Positions 63,766-64,000 of a stretch of DNA of 64,000 nucleotides are shown piece by piece. The first letter of the stretch is position 1. Every line of letters begins with the position of its first letter. The notes below the pieces were generated by a model. It saw nothing but the letters and a program-made list of their open reading frames with translations. It did no database searches and was not told the origin of the DNA. Both the position numbers and the translations under genes were made by a program. This DNA comes from Aquilonibacter sp963820185 (GTDB lineage Bacteria > Vulcanimicrobiota > Vulcanimicrobiia > Vulcanimicrobiales > Vulcanimicrobiaceae), in the NCBI GenBank assembly GCA_963820185.1, contig CAWFYV010000002.1, forward strand, positions 744,001 to 808,000, read 5' to 3'.

Positions 63766-64000
63766 GGCATCCCCACGATGAGCGGCTCCTCGGCGCTCAT
63801 TTCGATTGCATGCACGGGACATTGTTCGAAGCAGTCTGCACAACCCGTGCACCGATCGTAATCGTAGCGGTAACGATTACCCGGACCCAGCTTTAGAATT
63901 GCGTCCGAAGGGCACGCGGCCAGGCACTGATCGCATTCGTAGCAGTTGCCGCACGAGAGGCAGCGCTGCGCTTCGCGCAGCGCGTGCGTTGCATCGATGC
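63762..64000 (-). CDS. Ferredoxin-like C-terminal part of an iron-sulfur oxidoreductase (5' end outside window)
   Basis: The visible 79 codons end at TGA 63762-63764. They contain two [4Fe-4S]-type clusters: RCLSCGNCYECDQCLAACPSD and DRCTGCADCFEQCPVHAIEM. Such tails occur on GltD-like FAD/NAD(P) oxidoreductases that are co-encoded with nifJ. The upstream catalytic part is outside the window. Overlap with the nifJ start (ATGA). Likely the electron-transfer partner that links PFOR with NAD(P)H or ferredoxin. Confidence 0.85.
   Translation of the reverse strand, partial: IDATHALREAQRCLSCGNCYECDQCLAACPSDAILKLGPGNRYRYDYDRCTGCADCFEQCPVHAIEMSAEEPLIVGMP

Noticed and set aside
1..64000. Search for tRNA, rRNA, transposase, integrase or phage genes
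   Set aside because: None recognised by eye; no conserved rRNA segments, no cloverleaf-like T-arm found, no DDE or recombinase motifs. A tRNAscan/Infernal run would be needed to be certain.

Overview
The window is GC-rich bacterial chromosome from a diderm: it carries an LPS-transport and outer-membrane block (Lnt, an LptC-like protein, LptD, an LptF/G permease), several outer-membrane barrels and many lipoproteins. Proline/threonine 'TPTP' linkers, paired KGG-repeat genes, an ice-binding-type DUF3494 lipoprotein, WXXGXW-repeat protein and PFOR-based central metabolism would fit an uncultured soil or cold-environment lineage such as Candidatus Eremiobacterota (WPS-2). That placement is inference from gene style, not proof. 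No rRNA, tRNA, CRISPR, transposase or phage gene was recognised.

The dominant technical feature is frameshifting. Roughly half of the genes, including conserved ones (LptD, PPK2, MsrA, ArsR, rhomboid, MacA/MacB, three molybdoenzyme subunits), read correctly only if one or more single-base indels are repaired. Several repairs amount to one missing base in a short G or C run. I read this as residual assembly indels, not real pseudogenes, and give full gene extents with the approximate shift points. Where frames are clean, neighbouring genes very often overlap by ATGA or GTGA, so operons are tightly coupled.

Layout: 1-1.8 kb glycogen debranching enzyme (cut by the edge) and a BsuPI-like protein (-). 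2.0-2.5 kb twin KGG stress genes (+). 2.5-10.1 kb envelope block (-) with one lipoprotein on the opposite strand. 10.2-12.0 kb exported FAH-family protein and polyphosphate kinase 2 (-). 12.1-15.3 kb molybdate/tungstate-type ABC operon with its own XRE-PBP regulator (+). 15.4-16.6 kb two secreted proteins (-), divergent from a SorAB-like sulfite dehydrogenase (16.6-18.0 kb, +). 18.7-20.4 kb ECF sigma and anti-sigma factor; 20.4-22.3 kb membrane PP2C/HATPase regulator. 23-27.2 kb barrel, DUF202, YVTN propeller, aldo/keto reductase, rhomboid. 27.2-30.1 kb one giant hybrid kinase-receiver-PP2C-HATPase. 30.1-33.2 kb MsrA, a monooxygenase-like protein and an arsenic operon (arsR-arsI-arsC-aqpS-arsC) with an operator palindrome. 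33.2-35.0 kb membrane proteins and an AEC transporter. 35.0-38.5 kb molybdenum aldehyde/xanthine oxidase (three subunits). 39.0-40.7 kb desaturase and small genes. 40.8-46.4 kb exopolysaccharide operon, flanked by divergent regulators (46.5-47.9 kb). 48.0-51.1 kb surface and secreted proteins; 51.1-55.2 kb LolA-like protein and MacAB efflux; 55.3-57.1 kb WXXGXW protein, His-rich peptide, HdeD. 57.2-59.2 kb esterase and barrel; 59.2-64 kb pyruvate:ferredoxin oxidoreductase operon.

Themes: molybdenum uptake plus two molybdoenzymes; arsenic detoxification that would use a channel instead of a pump; partner-switching-type signalling concentrated in two PP2C/HATPase fusions; and envelope/exopolysaccharide construction.
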